Shown: positions 51,546 to 60,568 of the stretch, one piece after another
Layout: every line of letters starts with the position of its first letter
How positions within the stretch are numbered: the stretch's first letter is position 1
Origin: Andeanibacterium fulvum
GTDB taxonomy: Bacteria; Pseudomonadota; Alphaproteobacteria; Sphingomonadales; Sphingomonadaceae
Length of the DNA: 64,000 bases
Direction of reading: 5' to 3'
Assembly: GCF_037154085.1 (NCBI RefSeq)
Contig: NZ_JBANRM010000003.1
Location: forward strand, 310,001 to 374,000
Notes under the pieces: model-generated
What the model was told of the DNA's origin: nothing
Databases searched by the model: none
The model's input: only the letters and a program-made list of their open reading frames with translations
Translations under genes and position numbers: made by a program

Positions 51546-53761
51546 CAGAAAGCCTGCCCGATCGAGACATAGACGGCGATGCGGGATTCGCCCTCCTTGC
51601 GGCCCAGCGGGGTAGCCACGTCGAGGCGGACCGGGCCGAAATTGGTGTAGAACCTCCCGCCGATACCAGCGCCGAAGCGGATATCGTTGAAGCCCGGCAT
51701 GGAGCTTTCATAGACCTGCCCGGCATCGACGAAGGCGACGACACCGTAATCGCCGAAGCGATAGCGCGCCTCTATCGCGCCTTCCACCAGGCTGCGCCCG
51801 CCCACCGGGTTTGCGTCCGGGTCCTTGGGTCCAAGCTCCTGATAGCCGAAGCCCCGCACCGATCCGCCGCCGCCCGCGTAGTAACGCCGCGACGGGGCCA
51901 GATCCTCGCGCCCGGTGCCCACGATGGAGCCCACCCGCACACGGCCCGCCAGCACGAAATCGCCGAAGGAGCGGTATGCAGATCCTTCCACCATGCCGCG
52001 TGCGTAGAACTGGTTCTGGTCGCCGCCGGAATATTCGGGCGAAAGCTTCAGGTTAAGGCGGAAACCGCGCACCGGATCGAGCAAGTCGTTGGTGGTGTCG
52101 AAGCCCAGCTGACCCGGCAGGGCGGCGATGTAATAGGTGCGCCTCTCACGGTCCTGCCGGACAAAGACGTAGCTCTTTTCGCTACTGGCTAGCAATTCGA
52201 AGCCATAGGAATAGGTCAGCTTCTTCTGCCAGATCGGCGTGCTGTCATAGCTGATCCGCCCGGCCAGTCGCCCGGTATAGGCATTATAGGCATCGTAATT
52301 GCTGTGCAGCGCGGAAAGGGCCAGTTCCACCGTGCGGTCGCGCCGCCCGGCATTGGAGCGGCGGAAAGTGGCGCTCAGCCCCTGTTCCTGCGTGCCAGCG
52401 AGCCCGCTGAGGATCAGCGCGCCTTCGGGCGGAAACAGGTTGCGATGGGTCCAGCTGCCCTCGGCCCGCAGCCCCTGCCCGGTGCTGTAGCCCGCGCTGA
52501 GCGAAATGGAGCGTTGCGGCCCGCGCGTCTGGCGCACGGCGAGATCGGCGAACTGCGTGCCCTCGCCCGCATCGCGCCCGGTTTCGCGCGGCTCGACCGC
52601 GACCACGGCGAACAGGCCAGTGGCGACCAGTGCATCGCGCAGATCGTCGAGCTTGTCGGAATCGTAGAGGTCGCCCCTTTTGAAGCGGGCGAGCACATAG
52701 ATATGCTCGGGATCGAAGACCTCCTCGCCCTCGACGATCACGTCCCCGAAACGCGAGCGCGGGCCGGGCGTTACGGGCAGGGTGTAGTCCCCGGTGCGGG
52801 TCTCGTCGTCGAGCAATATGTCCCGCTGGCCCAGCTGCGCGAAGGGATAGCCATTGCGAGGCAGGCCAACGGCCATCCCCGCTTCGGCAGCCAGCACATC
52901 CTCCGCCAGGATCGGATCGCCCGATTTGAGCGGGAAGTAGCGGCGAATGAGATCGTCCGGCTCGACCGGCGGCGCATCGAAGGCAATCTTCCCGAAGACA
53001 TATTGCGGCCCCGGCTGCACCTCCAGGATCGCCGCCGCACGGCCATCGCCATCCGGCGGGGGCAATTCGATGGCCGGAGCCACCACTGCATCGAAATGGC
53101 CGGCGGCAGAGAGAATATCGGCCAGAAGCTGGCGGTCCGCCGTGAGGCGGGAACTGAGTTGAGTGCCGCTGGCCGTGTCGCCATCGCCGTCGTCCAGCGC
53201 CGAAATGCTGCGAAAGCGCGAGCGGATATCGCTTTCGGAAACCGTGCCCTGCAGGCCTTCAAGTCCGTCGATCCGCCAGTCATAGCGCAATTGCCGGTCA
53301 AGGTCGGTATCCTCGCCCAGCGCCTTGGCGTCGACGGGTTCGAGATCGAATTCGGACAGGGGCGGCAACGGTTCATCGAGTCCGGAATCGAGCGGGACAG
53401 GCTCGCCCATATCGTCGATCATCGGCATGCGGGAAATCGCCGCGGCTTCATCGGCCGCTGCCTTTTCCGCATCCTCGCGCACGCGCATGGGCATTGCGCC
53501 GGCCTTGAGCACGGCCTGTTCCTCCAGCCGCCGCTGCTCGGCCTCCCACTCCTCGATGCTCTCCAGATCGCCGTCGAGCGGAGGCAGCGCCTTCTCGAAT
53601 TCCTCATCAGAAACGATCGGCTTGGGCGCGGAGGCATCGTCCTGCGCATGGGCAGGCGGGCACAGGCCTGCCGCCAGCACGAGCCAGACCGCCGCCCGCA
53701 GACCGCGCGCCGCCTGTTCGGAAAAGGTCAGACCGGGCAAATTCCGGCCGCGAATAGGCAC
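51545..53761 (-). CDS. tamA: Outer-membrane TamA (BamA family) with long acidic N-terminal extension
   Basis: The 738-residue protein has a signal peptide (about 20-40, AHAQ). An extension of about 120 residues follows, rich in Glu, Asp and Pro, that is not part of usual TamA proteins (577 residues in E. coli). Three POTRA domains come next (about 165-420) and a 16-strand barrel, with the lid motif GGSVRGFGYQ near residue 610. The C-terminus is AVYVSIGQAF. It would assemble outer-membrane proteins together with TamB. The extension contains EEFEKAL and EEWEAEQRRLEEQ coiled-coil-like segments. Confidence 0.9.
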   Translation of the reverse strand: MPIRGRNLPGLTFSEQAARGLRAAVWLVLAAGLCPPAHAQDDASAPKPIVSDEEFEKALPPLDGDLESIEEWEAEQRRLEEQAVLKAGAMPMRVREDAEKAAADEAAAISRMPMIDDMGEPVPLDSGLDEPLPPLSEFDLEPVDAKALGEDTDLDRQLRYDWRIDGLEGLQGTVSESDIRSRFRSISALDDGDGDTASGTQLSSRLTADRQLLADILSAAGHFDAVVAPAIELPPPDGDGRAAAILEVQPGPQYVFGKIAFDAPPVEPDDLIRRYFPLKSGDPILAEDVLAAEAGMAVGLPRNGYPFAQLGQRDILLDDETRTGDYTLPVTPGPRSRFGDVIVEGEEVFDPEHIYVLARFKRGDLYDSDKLDDLRDALVATGLFAVVAVEPRETGRDAGEGTQFADLAVRQTRGPQRSISLSAGYSTGQGLRAEGSWTHRNLFPPEGALILSGLAGTQEQGLSATFRRSNAGRRDRTVELALSALHSNYDAYNAYTGRLAGRISYDSTPIWQKKLTYSYGFELLASSEKSYVFVRQDRERRTYYIAALPGQLGFDTTNDLLDPVRGFRLNLKLSPEYSGGDQNQFYARGMVEGSAYRSFGDFVLAGRVRVGSIVGTGREDLAPSRRYYAGGGGSVRGFGYQELGPKDPDANPVGGRSLVEGAIEARYRFGDYGVVAFVDAGQVYESSMPGFNDIRFGAGIGGRFYTNFGPVRLDVATPLGRKEGESRIAVYVSIGQAF

Positions 53762-53936
53762 ATAGGTCTCCAGGCAGACAGTCTGCGGAGACTAGTTCGC
53801 AGTCGCGACAAGAGAAAGACCTCTTCGAAGAGGCCCACGGCGACACGTGCGACGAGGCGGCTAAACGCCCTGCAAGTGGCTGGCCGGGTGGGACAATTCG
53901 CCGCGCGAATACCCCACCCGACCGCGAGACGTGCGA

Positions 53937-55106
53937 TCAGACCGGCAGGCCGACGTAATTTTCGGCAATCGCCGTCCGCGCCGCACGGCTCGAAGCGATG
54001 TAGTCCAGTTCGGCCACCTGCATTGCCCGCTCGAACGGCCCATCCTGCGGGAAGCGATGCATCAGCATGGTCAGCGACCAGCTGAACCGTTCGGACTTCC
54101 ACACGCGGGCGAGCGCCTTGCCCGAATATCCGGCAATCGCATCGGGATCGTTGCGGCGGAAGAAGCCGGTCAGCGCATCTGCGGCATAGAGCACGTCGCT
54201 TGCCGCAAGGTTCAGGCCCTTGGCTCCGGTCGGCGGCACGATGTGGGCGGCATCGCCGCACAGGAGCAGGCTGCCATAACGCATCGGCGCGAACACGAAG
54301 GAACGCAGCGGGGCGATGCTCTTTTCCAGCGAGGGCCCGCGGGTGATGCGCGATCCGGCATCGGGGCCGAGGCGGATCGCCAGCTCGTCCCACAGCCGGT
54401 CGTCGCTCCATTCCTCGACCTTGTCGGTCAGTGGGACGTCCACGTAATAGCGGCTGCGGGTCTCGCTGCGCATGGAAGCGAGGGCGAAGCCGCGTTCGTG
54501 ATTGGCGTAGATCAGCTCGTGGTTGCAGGGCGGCACGTCTGCCAGAATGCCCAGCCAGCCGAAGGGATAGACCTTCTCGAACGCCTGCCCGGCATTGGCC
54601 GGGATCGCCTGACGGCTCGGCCCATGGAACCCGTCGCAGCCGGCGATGAAGCGGCAGTCGATCCGCTGCGTGGCGCCGTCCTTGGTATAGGTGACGTAGG
54701 GGGCATCGCTGTCAACATCGTGCAGGGCCACGTCGCCCACCTCGTAGATGACGTCCAGCCCGCGTTCGGCGCTGGCTTCCATCAGGTCGCGCGTCACTTC
54801 GGTCTGGCCGTAGACGGTCACATGCTTGCCGGTAAGCTCGGCCAGATCGATGCGGATCAAGCGCTCGCCATCGGCAAGGTTGAAGCCGTCATGCACCAGC
54901 CCTTCGGCCTTGAGCCGGGCGTCGAGCCCCAGCCGCGCCATGAGGTCCACCGTGACCGTTTCCAGTACGCCAGCGCGGATACGGCCGAGCACATAATCGC
55001 CGCTCTGGCGTTCCAGCACCACGCATTCGATACCTTCCGCGCGCAGCAGATGGCCGAGCATCAGCCCGGCAGGGCCTGCGCCGATAATGCAAACCTGGGT
55101 CTTCAT
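53937..55106 (-). CDS. pobA: 4-hydroxybenzoate 3-monooxygenase
   Basis: The 389-residue flavoprotein hydroxylates 4-hydroxybenzoate to protocatechuate with NADPH and O2. It has FAD-binding GAGPAG at 9-14, RIRAGVLE, the DG motif in GCDGFHG and the flavin-ribityl motif CGDAAHIVPPTGAKGLN. Length and motifs match PobA (394 in Pseudomonas). The ATG at 55106 is used; the open upstream frame crosses the divergent regulator and is a shadow. It diverges from an AraC-type gene 92 bases away. Confidence 0.95.
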   Translation of the reverse strand: MKTQVCIIGAGPAGLMLGHLLRAEGIECVVLERQSGDYVLGRIRAGVLETVTVDLMARLGLDARLKAEGLVHDGFNLADGERLIRIDLAELTGKHVTVYGQTEVTRDLMEASAERGLDVIYEVGDVALHDVDSDAPYVTYTKDGATQRIDCRFIAGCDGFHGPSRQAIPANAGQAFEKVYPFGWLGILADVPPCNHELIYANHERGFALASMRSETRSRYYVDVPLTDKVEEWSDDRLWDELAIRLGPDAGSRITRGPSLEKSIAPLRSFVFAPMRYGSLLLCGDAAHIVPPTGAKGLNLAASDVLYAADALTGFFRRNDPDAIAGYSGKALARVWKSERFSWSLTMLMHRFPQDGPFERAMQVAELDYIASSRAARTAIAENYVGLPV

Positions 55107-55198
55107 CGTCCTCACCCGAATAGTCGAAAGTGGCGATTTGAGCTTGTGCGCGAAAAATTGGAAGGGACGCGGGCGACCATCTCTGGTATTTTCCGGAC

Positions 55199-56050
55199 AT
55201 GGTCCGCAGCCCCACACCCGTCCCGCATTATGCCCTGTATGGCGAGGACACATCGCCGGAATTCGGCGATTATGTGCATTGCGAGACGATCGCGGCGCGC
55301 AGCCGCCTGTATGAATGGGAAATCTCCGCCCATCGCCATCTGTCTTTGTCGCAGGTGCTTTTCCTCGCCTCGGGCGGGGCGGATATCGTGCTGGAAGGCA
55401 AGCATTCGCGCGCCACAGGGCCGCTGCTGGTCTTTGCACCGCAAGGCTCTGTCCATGGCTTCCGCTTTACCGAGAATGCCGTGGGCTTCGTGCTGACGCT
55501 CTCCCGCGAGTTCCGCGTGGCGCTGGGCGAAGACGATCCGCTGGCCGCCTATCTGTCCGCCGCCGCTCTGGTGCCGCTGGACCTGCGGGCAAAACGGCGG
55601 TTGATGGTGCTGGGACGGCAATTGCTGGAAGCCCAACGCGACAGTGCCGGGCAAGGCCGTGCGCTGCTGGAGCGGGCGCTGGCGGAAAGCTGGCTGCGCG
55701 TGGCCACGGCCCCGCTGGCACAGCCCGAGACGCCCGGCCTCCCACCCCAGCTCGCCCGCTTCCAGTCACTGGTGGAGCGCCATTATCGCGAACACCTGCC
55801 GCTATCCTTCTATGCCGAGGAACTGGGATGCACGGAGCGGACATTGTCCCGCCTCACCCGCGCCGCCTGGGGCATCGCGCCCAGCGAAGTCCTCCACCGC
55901 CGTATCGCACTGGAAGCCCGCCGCGTGCTGCGCTTCACTAATGCAAGCTGCAGCGAAGTGGCCGAAGAACTGGGCTTCGATGACCCATCCTACTTCTCGC
56001 GCTTCTACCAGCGCATGACCGGACGCAGGCCGAGCGAGGAGAAGAGGTAG
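55199..56050 (+). CDS. pobR: AraC-family regulator, PobR-like
   Basis: The 283-residue regulator has an N-terminal cupin-like ligand domain and a C-terminal double helix-turn-helix (about 185-280: LPLSFYAEELGCTERTLSRLTRA, LRFTNASCSEVAEELGFDDPSYFSRFYQR, both in part), with the classical AraC FDDPSYFSRFYQR pattern. AraC-type PobR activates pobA on 4-hydroxybenzoate in many bacteria. Divergent position beside pobA makes this role likely. Confidence 0.87.
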   Translation: MVRSPTPVPHYALYGEDTSPEFGDYVHCETIAARSRLYEWEISAHRHLSLSQVLFLASGGADIVLEGKHSRATGPLLVFAPQGSVHGFRFTENAVGFVLTLSREFRVALGEDDPLAAYLSAAALVPLDLRAKRRLMVLGRQLLEAQRDSAGQGRALLERALAESWLRVATAPLAQPETPGLPPQLARFQSLVERHYREHLPLSFYAEELGCTERTLSRLTRAAWGIAPSEVLHRRIALEARRVLRFTNASCSEVAEELGFDDPSYFSRFYQRMTGRRPSEEKR

Positions 56051-56098
56051 CAGGGAATGAAGGGGGAGTGAGGACAGAAGCAATTACTCGCCACTCGC

Positions 56099-56120
56099 CA
56101 TTCCCACGAAGGCGGGAACG
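56099..56120. repeat. Short palindromic repeat between pobR and the flavocytochrome operon
   Basis: CATTCCCACGAAGGCGGGAACG is a 22-base element of a type often scattered in proteobacterial genomes. It can form a small hairpin between two convergent genes. Confidence 0.5.
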
Positions 56121-56152
56121 ACGAAAGTGGGGGCACTATGCTCGAAATCAGC

Positions 56153-56575
56153 TCACCCCATCACCCAAACAAAGGCCGTCCCTCGCCCTTCGCCGATTGC
56201 CGCGAGCAAATCCGCCACTGGCTGCGGCGCATCCTTGCCGTCCGCGATCAACCTAAACGCTCGGCCCTGTTCGCGGGCGATCCCCTGCGCGAGGACCATG
56301 CCGGACCAGCCGGTAACACCCGCCAGCATGCGCCCGTCGGAGAGCCAGCCCGCACTTCGACCATAGAACAGCCCGGCAAGGTCATTGCCCTTTTCGGACA
56401 AGGGCAGCGCGCCCTTGCGCGCATGGCCTGCGGCGAGACGCCCTGCGGGCAGCATGGGGTCTGCAATGATGCCTGCTGCCGGGTCGGGCATCGCCAGGGC
56501 AACGCCCGGCACCAGCGCGGCGCCTGCGGCGAGGACTGCCCCGCCAAGGACCTGCCTGCGACTGGCGCGCATCAT
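56153..56575 (-). CDS. Tat-exported small protein of the flavocytochrome operon, copy 2
   Basis: The 140-residue protein begins with a twin-arginine signal (ASRRQVLGG, residues 4-12, then a hydrophobic stretch to ALA near 29). The mature part of about 110 residues has no recognised fold; it ends GRGTAFVWVMG. ATGATG at 56575 overlaps the cytochrome stop (TGA), so it is coupled to that gene. It resembles the Tat protein at 60569-60973 in size, signal and operon place, but clear sequence likeness is limited. Function is unknown. Confidence 0.72.
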   Translation of the reverse strand: MMRASRRQVLGGAVLAAGAALVPGVALAMPDPAAGIIADPMLPAGRLAAGHARKGALPLSEKGNDLAGLFYGRSAGWLSDGRMLAGVTGWSGMVLAQGIAREQGRAFRLIADGKDAPQPVADLLAAIGEGRGTAFVWVMG

Positions 56576-56928
56576 TTCGCCTCCGGATTGTTGCGCGTGA
56601 GATAGGCGGCGATCTGGCCGAGTTGCTCGTCGCTCACTTCCACCCGGGTGATCGCGGGCATGGAGCCGATGCCGTGGCGCACAACCGCCTCCACATAGGA
56701 TGGATCGAGATCCTTGCGATTGGCGAGCATCGCATCCGCCTCGCCCAGACGGCGGGCCAGCATCATCGTGCCGGTGCCGACCTTGGCGTGGCACAGCGCA
56801 CATTTCGCCTCGAATACCTTCTGGCCCGCTGCGACCCTGTCGGCCCCGGCAGGCGCGGCAGGCGTCACGGCATAGGCGGTTCCGGCGGCAAGCGAGGCGA
56901 GCCCCGCGAATGCGATCAGGCCCTTCAT
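56572..56928 (-). CDS. Small cytochrome c, partner of flavoprotein C
   Basis: The 118-residue exported protein has a signal peptide (about 1-20, AYA) and one haem site CALCH at 43-47; the axial Met lies in GSMPAITRVEVSD. It would take electrons from the flavoprotein encoded just upstream, as in p-cresol methylhydroxylase and eugenol hydroxylase. Its start overlaps the flavoprotein stop (ATGA). Confidence 0.88.
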   Translation of the reverse strand: MKGLIAFAGLASLAAGTAYAVTPAAPAGADRVAAGQKVFEAKCALCHAKVGTGTMMLARRLGEADAMLANRKDLDPSYVEAVVRHGIGSMPAITRVEVSDEQLGQIAAYLTRNNPEAK

Positions 56929-58478
56929 GCCGCGCCTCCCTTCAAGGCTGTGCCGATCCCGTTCTTGCCCGGCGCAATGATGCCGTTGGGATCGAGCATG
57001 ACCTTCAGCCGCTCGTTCAGGCGGAACAGGGCGTGATTGTTGAAATCGAAGCCACGCGCAATCCGGTCCATGAAATCCGGATGGGTGCGATATTCGGCAT
57101 AGCCCATCTTCGCGGAATCCTCGATCAGCGTCTCGAACAGCTTCCTGGTCCGCGCGATCATGTCCGCATTGTCACGATCATAGATCAGCAGGTTCACATT
57201 GCTGATGTGGCGGCGGCCCATGGTGAAGCTCGTGTAGTAGTCCAGCCCCGCCTCCTCGAAGCGGGCCTTCATCCGCTTTGCCTGCGCGAGCGCCAGCGCG
57301 CCATCCGGAGGCATGACCGGCGAGAAGCCGACATGCCCGCCCCGGCCTCCGTGCCAGTTGACGATCTGCAGGGCCAGCACGCTGGGAATGCCGCGCGCGG
57401 ATTTCTCGATCGGATCGCCCTTGCGCCATTCGGTGAATTCCAGCGCCTTGCCCAGCTTCGGCTCGATCATGTCGCGCAGCACCTGCATGTGGCTCTTCAC
57501 CGTGCCTTCATAGCCGAACAGGCGCAGGGTGAAGCTCCACCAGCCAGAGCCGTAATGATCGATGATCTTCTGGCTGACATCGTCAGGGATCGCGCCCGGC
57601 CCGTCATACCATTCGGACCGCTGGGAGAAGACCGAGGCATCGTGCAGATAATTACCGAAGACGATATTGTGCTGGATCACGTCGCGGCGGCGCAATTCGG
57701 CCAGTACATCCACGGCCCAGGAAATATCCTCGAACTTCGGCAGGTTGATCGTCACCTTGGCGGACATTTCCGGCTCGGGCTGCAGCCAGACCCCGGCCTT
57801 GGTGACGATTCCGAAATTGGACTGGACGAACATCTGCGCCCAGTCCGGGCCGAAGCCGTGCTGGTAATGCTGCCAGGCCTTGCCGCCTTCCATGGCGCCC
57901 ATGCCGGTGCGGACGATCTCGCCATCGGGCAGGACGACCTCCAGCCCGCAGAGCATATCGGTATGATCGCCGAAGGGCGTGTAGCCGATACCGCGTTCCA
58001 GCGCATTTCCGATCACGCTGCCCCAGGCATTGCCGGGGACGGACATCCACAGCGGAATGTCATTATCCTTGAGGTGATTGTAGAGATCGAAGAAGCCCAC
58101 CCCCGGCTCGATCAGGGCATGGGCGAAATGCCCATCCGCCTCGATCCGGTTCATGCGGCTCATATCCAGCACCACCGTACCGGGGATCGCCGGAGCGGCG
58201 GAGCCGTAACCCAGGTTCTTGCCCCGCCCGACCGGCCACAGCGGAACCTTGTGGCGATTGGCCACGCGCAGCAGGGCCTGCACTTCCTCTACACTGGCAG
58301 GCGCCAGCGCGGCGGAGGGCGCGTGATTATGCCCGTCGCCCAGCGCATAGGCGTCCAGATAGGTCTCGCGGTCGCCATCGGTCGCCAGCACCCACTGATC
58401 GCCCACGACGGAGCGGAAATCGGTCAGGGCCGCATCGAAGGCGGCGGCGCTTATGCCCTTGGGCAGCACCAGTTCCAT
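56925..58478 (-). CDS. VAO/PCMH-family FAD-dependent dehydrogenase C
   Basis: The 517-residue flavoprotein has the PP-loop GRGKNLGYGSAAP (84-96). His382 in GGHVGFSPV sits where vanillyl-alcohol oxidase binds FAD covalently (His422 there), and Y462-R463 match its Tyr503-Arg504 phenolate site. At the place of the catalytic Asp170 this protein has Gly149 (SVPGNAWGS). There is no signal peptide. ATG 58478 follows GGGAG; a TTG at 58490 would place that site within the gene. Substrates should be para-alkylated phenols, but the missing Asp suggests a different specificity. Confidence 0.85.
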   Translation of the reverse strand: MELVLPKGISAAAFDAALTDFRSVVGDQWVLATDGDRETYLDAYALGDGHNHAPSAALAPASVEEVQALLRVANRHKVPLWPVGRGKNLGYGSAAPAIPGTVVLDMSRMNRIEADGHFAHALIEPGVGFFDLYNHLKDNDIPLWMSVPGNAWGSVIGNALERGIGYTPFGDHTDMLCGLEVVLPDGEIVRTGMGAMEGGKAWQHYQHGFGPDWAQMFVQSNFGIVTKAGVWLQPEPEMSAKVTINLPKFEDISWAVDVLAELRRRDVIQHNIVFGNYLHDASVFSQRSEWYDGPGAIPDDVSQKIIDHYGSGWWSFTLRLFGYEGTVKSHMQVLRDMIEPKLGKALEFTEWRKGDPIEKSARGIPSVLALQIVNWHGGRGGHVGFSPVMPPDGALALAQAKRMKARFEEAGLDYYTSFTMGRRHISNVNLLIYDRDNADMIARTRKLFETLIEDSAKMGYAEYRTHPDFMDRIARGFDFNNHALFRLNERLKVMLDPNGIIAPGKNGIGTALKGGAA

Positions 58479-58516
58479 ATGTTCTCCCAACTCCCCTTCT
58501 TGCGGGGCCGATTATG

Positions 58517-58954
58517 TTATTTCGCCTTGCTCGCTTCGGCGGTGGCCTTGAGATAGGCCGCCACTGCGTCAATATCGGCGTCGCTCAACTCGCTCTTGCG
58601 GAACATCGGCATGGCGCCGATCCCGTTGCGGACGAACAGGCGGATCGTGTCACCGTCAAGATCGTCGCGCAGTTCCAGTTCGCCCGGCAATTCACCCTGA
58701 TAGCGCATGGCAAGCGCCATGGTGCCCGGCAGCATCGGCGCCCCGTCGTCACCCGGCCCCGCCGCATGGCAGGGGGCACATTGATGCTCGAAGATCGCGC
58801 GGCCCGGCAAGTCCGCCTTCACCAGATGCGGCGCGGCGGCCGGAACACGCGCAGCAGTTTGCGCGGTCTGCCCGCTTGCTCCGTCAGCTCCGAAGGCCGC
58901 CCATGCCAGCGGCGCCAGCGCAAGGGAGAGCGCCATAATAGCTAGCCGCCTCAT
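58517..58954 (-). CDS. Cytochrome c, partner of flavoprotein B
   Basis: The 145-residue exported protein has a signal peptide (about 1-22) and haem site CAPCH at 59-63, with the axial Met in GAMPMFRKSELSD. Much like the cytochrome at 60970, it should carry electrons from flavoprotein B. Its start overlaps the flavoprotein B stop (ATGA). The next flavoprotein gene starts 38 bases downstream. Confidence 0.88.
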   Translation of the reverse strand: MRRLAIMALSLALAPLAWAAFGADGASGQTAQTAARVPAAAPHLVKADLPGRAIFEHQCAPCHAAGPGDDGAPMLPGTMALAMRYQGELPGELELRDDLDGDTIRLFVRNGIGAMPMFRKSELSDADIDAVAAYLKATAEASKAK

Positions 58955-60564
58955 TTGCGGAACCTCCGGGGCCAGATGCCGCCGCGCCCGGGCGCGACGA
59001 TCCCGTCGGGATCGATCGCGTCCTTCAACTGTTCGTGGAAGCGGCGCAGTGCGTGGTTGTTGAAGCTGTAGGTGTCGGCCACGTCATCCTGATAGATCGG
59101 CGCGGCGCGGTAATCGCCCCAGCCATGTTCGGCGGCGACCGCCACGGCCTTCTTCATCGCAGCATGGACCTGCGCATTCAGCGCCGGATCGTCATGCTTC
59201 ACCGAAGGCGCGAACACCATCTGGAAGGCATAGCTGTGCCAATAGAGCGGCGCGGTGGTGGCGTTGAAGAAACGCCCGGCCAGCGGGAATTCGCGCAAGC
59301 CGTCGCACATCACGCGCTGCATCTCGAACACCGCCTCCCCGCTACGAGGCAGGACGGGGAAGAAGCCCACATGGCCATTACCGCTGACGATCCGCCAGAT
59401 ACCAAGGCTGGGCACGCCCAGCGCGCCATAGCGGCGGATGCCGGTCTTGTAGGGCTGGGTCGTGTTAAGCAGCTGCTCTTCGGTGGCGGGCAGCGGGAAG
59501 TGGTCCCCGTCGATCGCCTTGGCTCCGGGAATGTCAGCCAGGATACGCTGCTTGGCATATTCCCAATTCTCGCGCGTGGCGGCTTCCGGGCCGAAGAATT
59601 GCAGGTCCACCTGCCAGCTGGGCAACCCGGCCTTGTCCGCCGCCGCATCCATTTCAGCATCGGAAGGGCCGCCCTGCTTGGTTGCCAGAGCATAGAACGC
59701 CTTGTCCCCCATCAGCGCGGCCAGCGGGCTGCCATAGACCGCTTCCCCGATCAGCGAACTGTCGGAGAGATAGTTCACATGCTCCACCAGCTTCACGAAA
59801 TCGCGGCGGCGCGGCACGGTGATCAGGCCGGTGCGATAATATTCGGGCAGCGGCATCAGGCGGAAGCCCATCTTGGTCACGATGCCGAAATTGCCCTGCG
59901 CGAACAGGCCTGAAGGATCGGGCCCGAAGCCGTATTTATATTCCTGCCAGCTTTGCGATCCCGGCAGCGCGCCCATGCCGGTGCGCATCACCTCGCCATT
60001 GGGCAGGACCACCTCCATGCCGCAGCTGGCGCCGAAATGGTCGCGGAACTGGGGCATGGTATAGCCGATGCCGCGTTCCAGCGAGTTGCCGATGGGGCTG
60101 CCCCAACCCGGATCGGGGCAATCGATCATCACCTTCAGGCCCTTGTCCTTGATGTGACGATAGAGGTCGAAATAGGAAACGCCCGGCTCCACCAGTGCGA
60201 AGTGGCGCTTGTCGTCCACTTCCAGCACGCGGTTCATGCGCTTCAGGTCCAGCACCACGCTGCCGGTGACATTAGGCGAAGGCCCGCCATAGCCGAAGTT
60301 CTTGCCGGTCGAGATCGGGAACAGCGGCACCTTGTAGCGCCCGGCGATCCGCACGATGGCCTGTACCTGCTCCACATCGGCGGGCGCGACAGCGGCGGAG
60401 GCATGGCGCTCTTCCGGCTGGTTCCACACGGGCGAGAAGCTGTCGCGATAGGGGCCAAGGTCCTCCTCGCTGGACCAGACCCAGTCCGCGCCCACTGCGC
60501 CGCGCAGCTCCTCAAGGAAGCGCGCGAAATTCGCGGCATCGAGATCGGGGGGAAGCACTGCCAC
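58951..60564 (-). CDS. VAO/PCMH-family FAD-dependent dehydrogenase B
   Basis: The 537-residue flavoprotein has PP-loop STGKNFGYGG (85-94), catalytic Asp151 (CPDPGWGS), His398 in GHVGFFPV at the covalent-FAD site of VAO, and Y485-R486. It would oxidise a 4-alkylphenol or benzylic phenol through a quinone methide. The start is GTG at 60564, five bases after the Tat protein stop; a second GTG two codons on is possible. No signal peptide is seen, although its cytochrome is exported. Confidence 0.87.
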   Translation of the reverse strand: MAVLPPDLDAANFARFLEELRGAVGADWVWSSEEDLGPYRDSFSPVWNQPEERHASAAVAPADVEQVQAIVRIAGRYKVPLFPISTGKNFGYGGPSPNVTGSVVLDLKRMNRVLEVDDKRHFALVEPGVSYFDLYRHIKDKGLKVMIDCPDPGWGSPIGNSLERGIGYTMPQFRDHFGASCGMEVVLPNGEVMRTGMGALPGSQSWQEYKYGFGPDPSGLFAQGNFGIVTKMGFRLMPLPEYYRTGLITVPRRRDFVKLVEHVNYLSDSSLIGEAVYGSPLAALMGDKAFYALATKQGGPSDAEMDAAADKAGLPSWQVDLQFFGPEAATRENWEYAKQRILADIPGAKAIDGDHFPLPATEEQLLNTTQPYKTGIRRYGALGVPSLGIWRIVSGNGHVGFFPVLPRSGEAVFEMQRVMCDGLREFPLAGRFFNATTAPLYWHSYAFQMVFAPSVKHDDPALNAQVHAAMKKAVAVAAEHGWGDYRAAPIYQDDVADTYSFNNHALRRFHEQLKDAIDPDGIVAPGRGGIWPRRFRK

Positions 60565-60568
60565 GGGA

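Noticed and set aside
48540..51572. Plus-strand frame of 1,010 residues opposite tamB
   Set aside because: tamB has an anchor, the family C-terminus and overlaps with tamA; the antisense frame has no domain and is a shadow.
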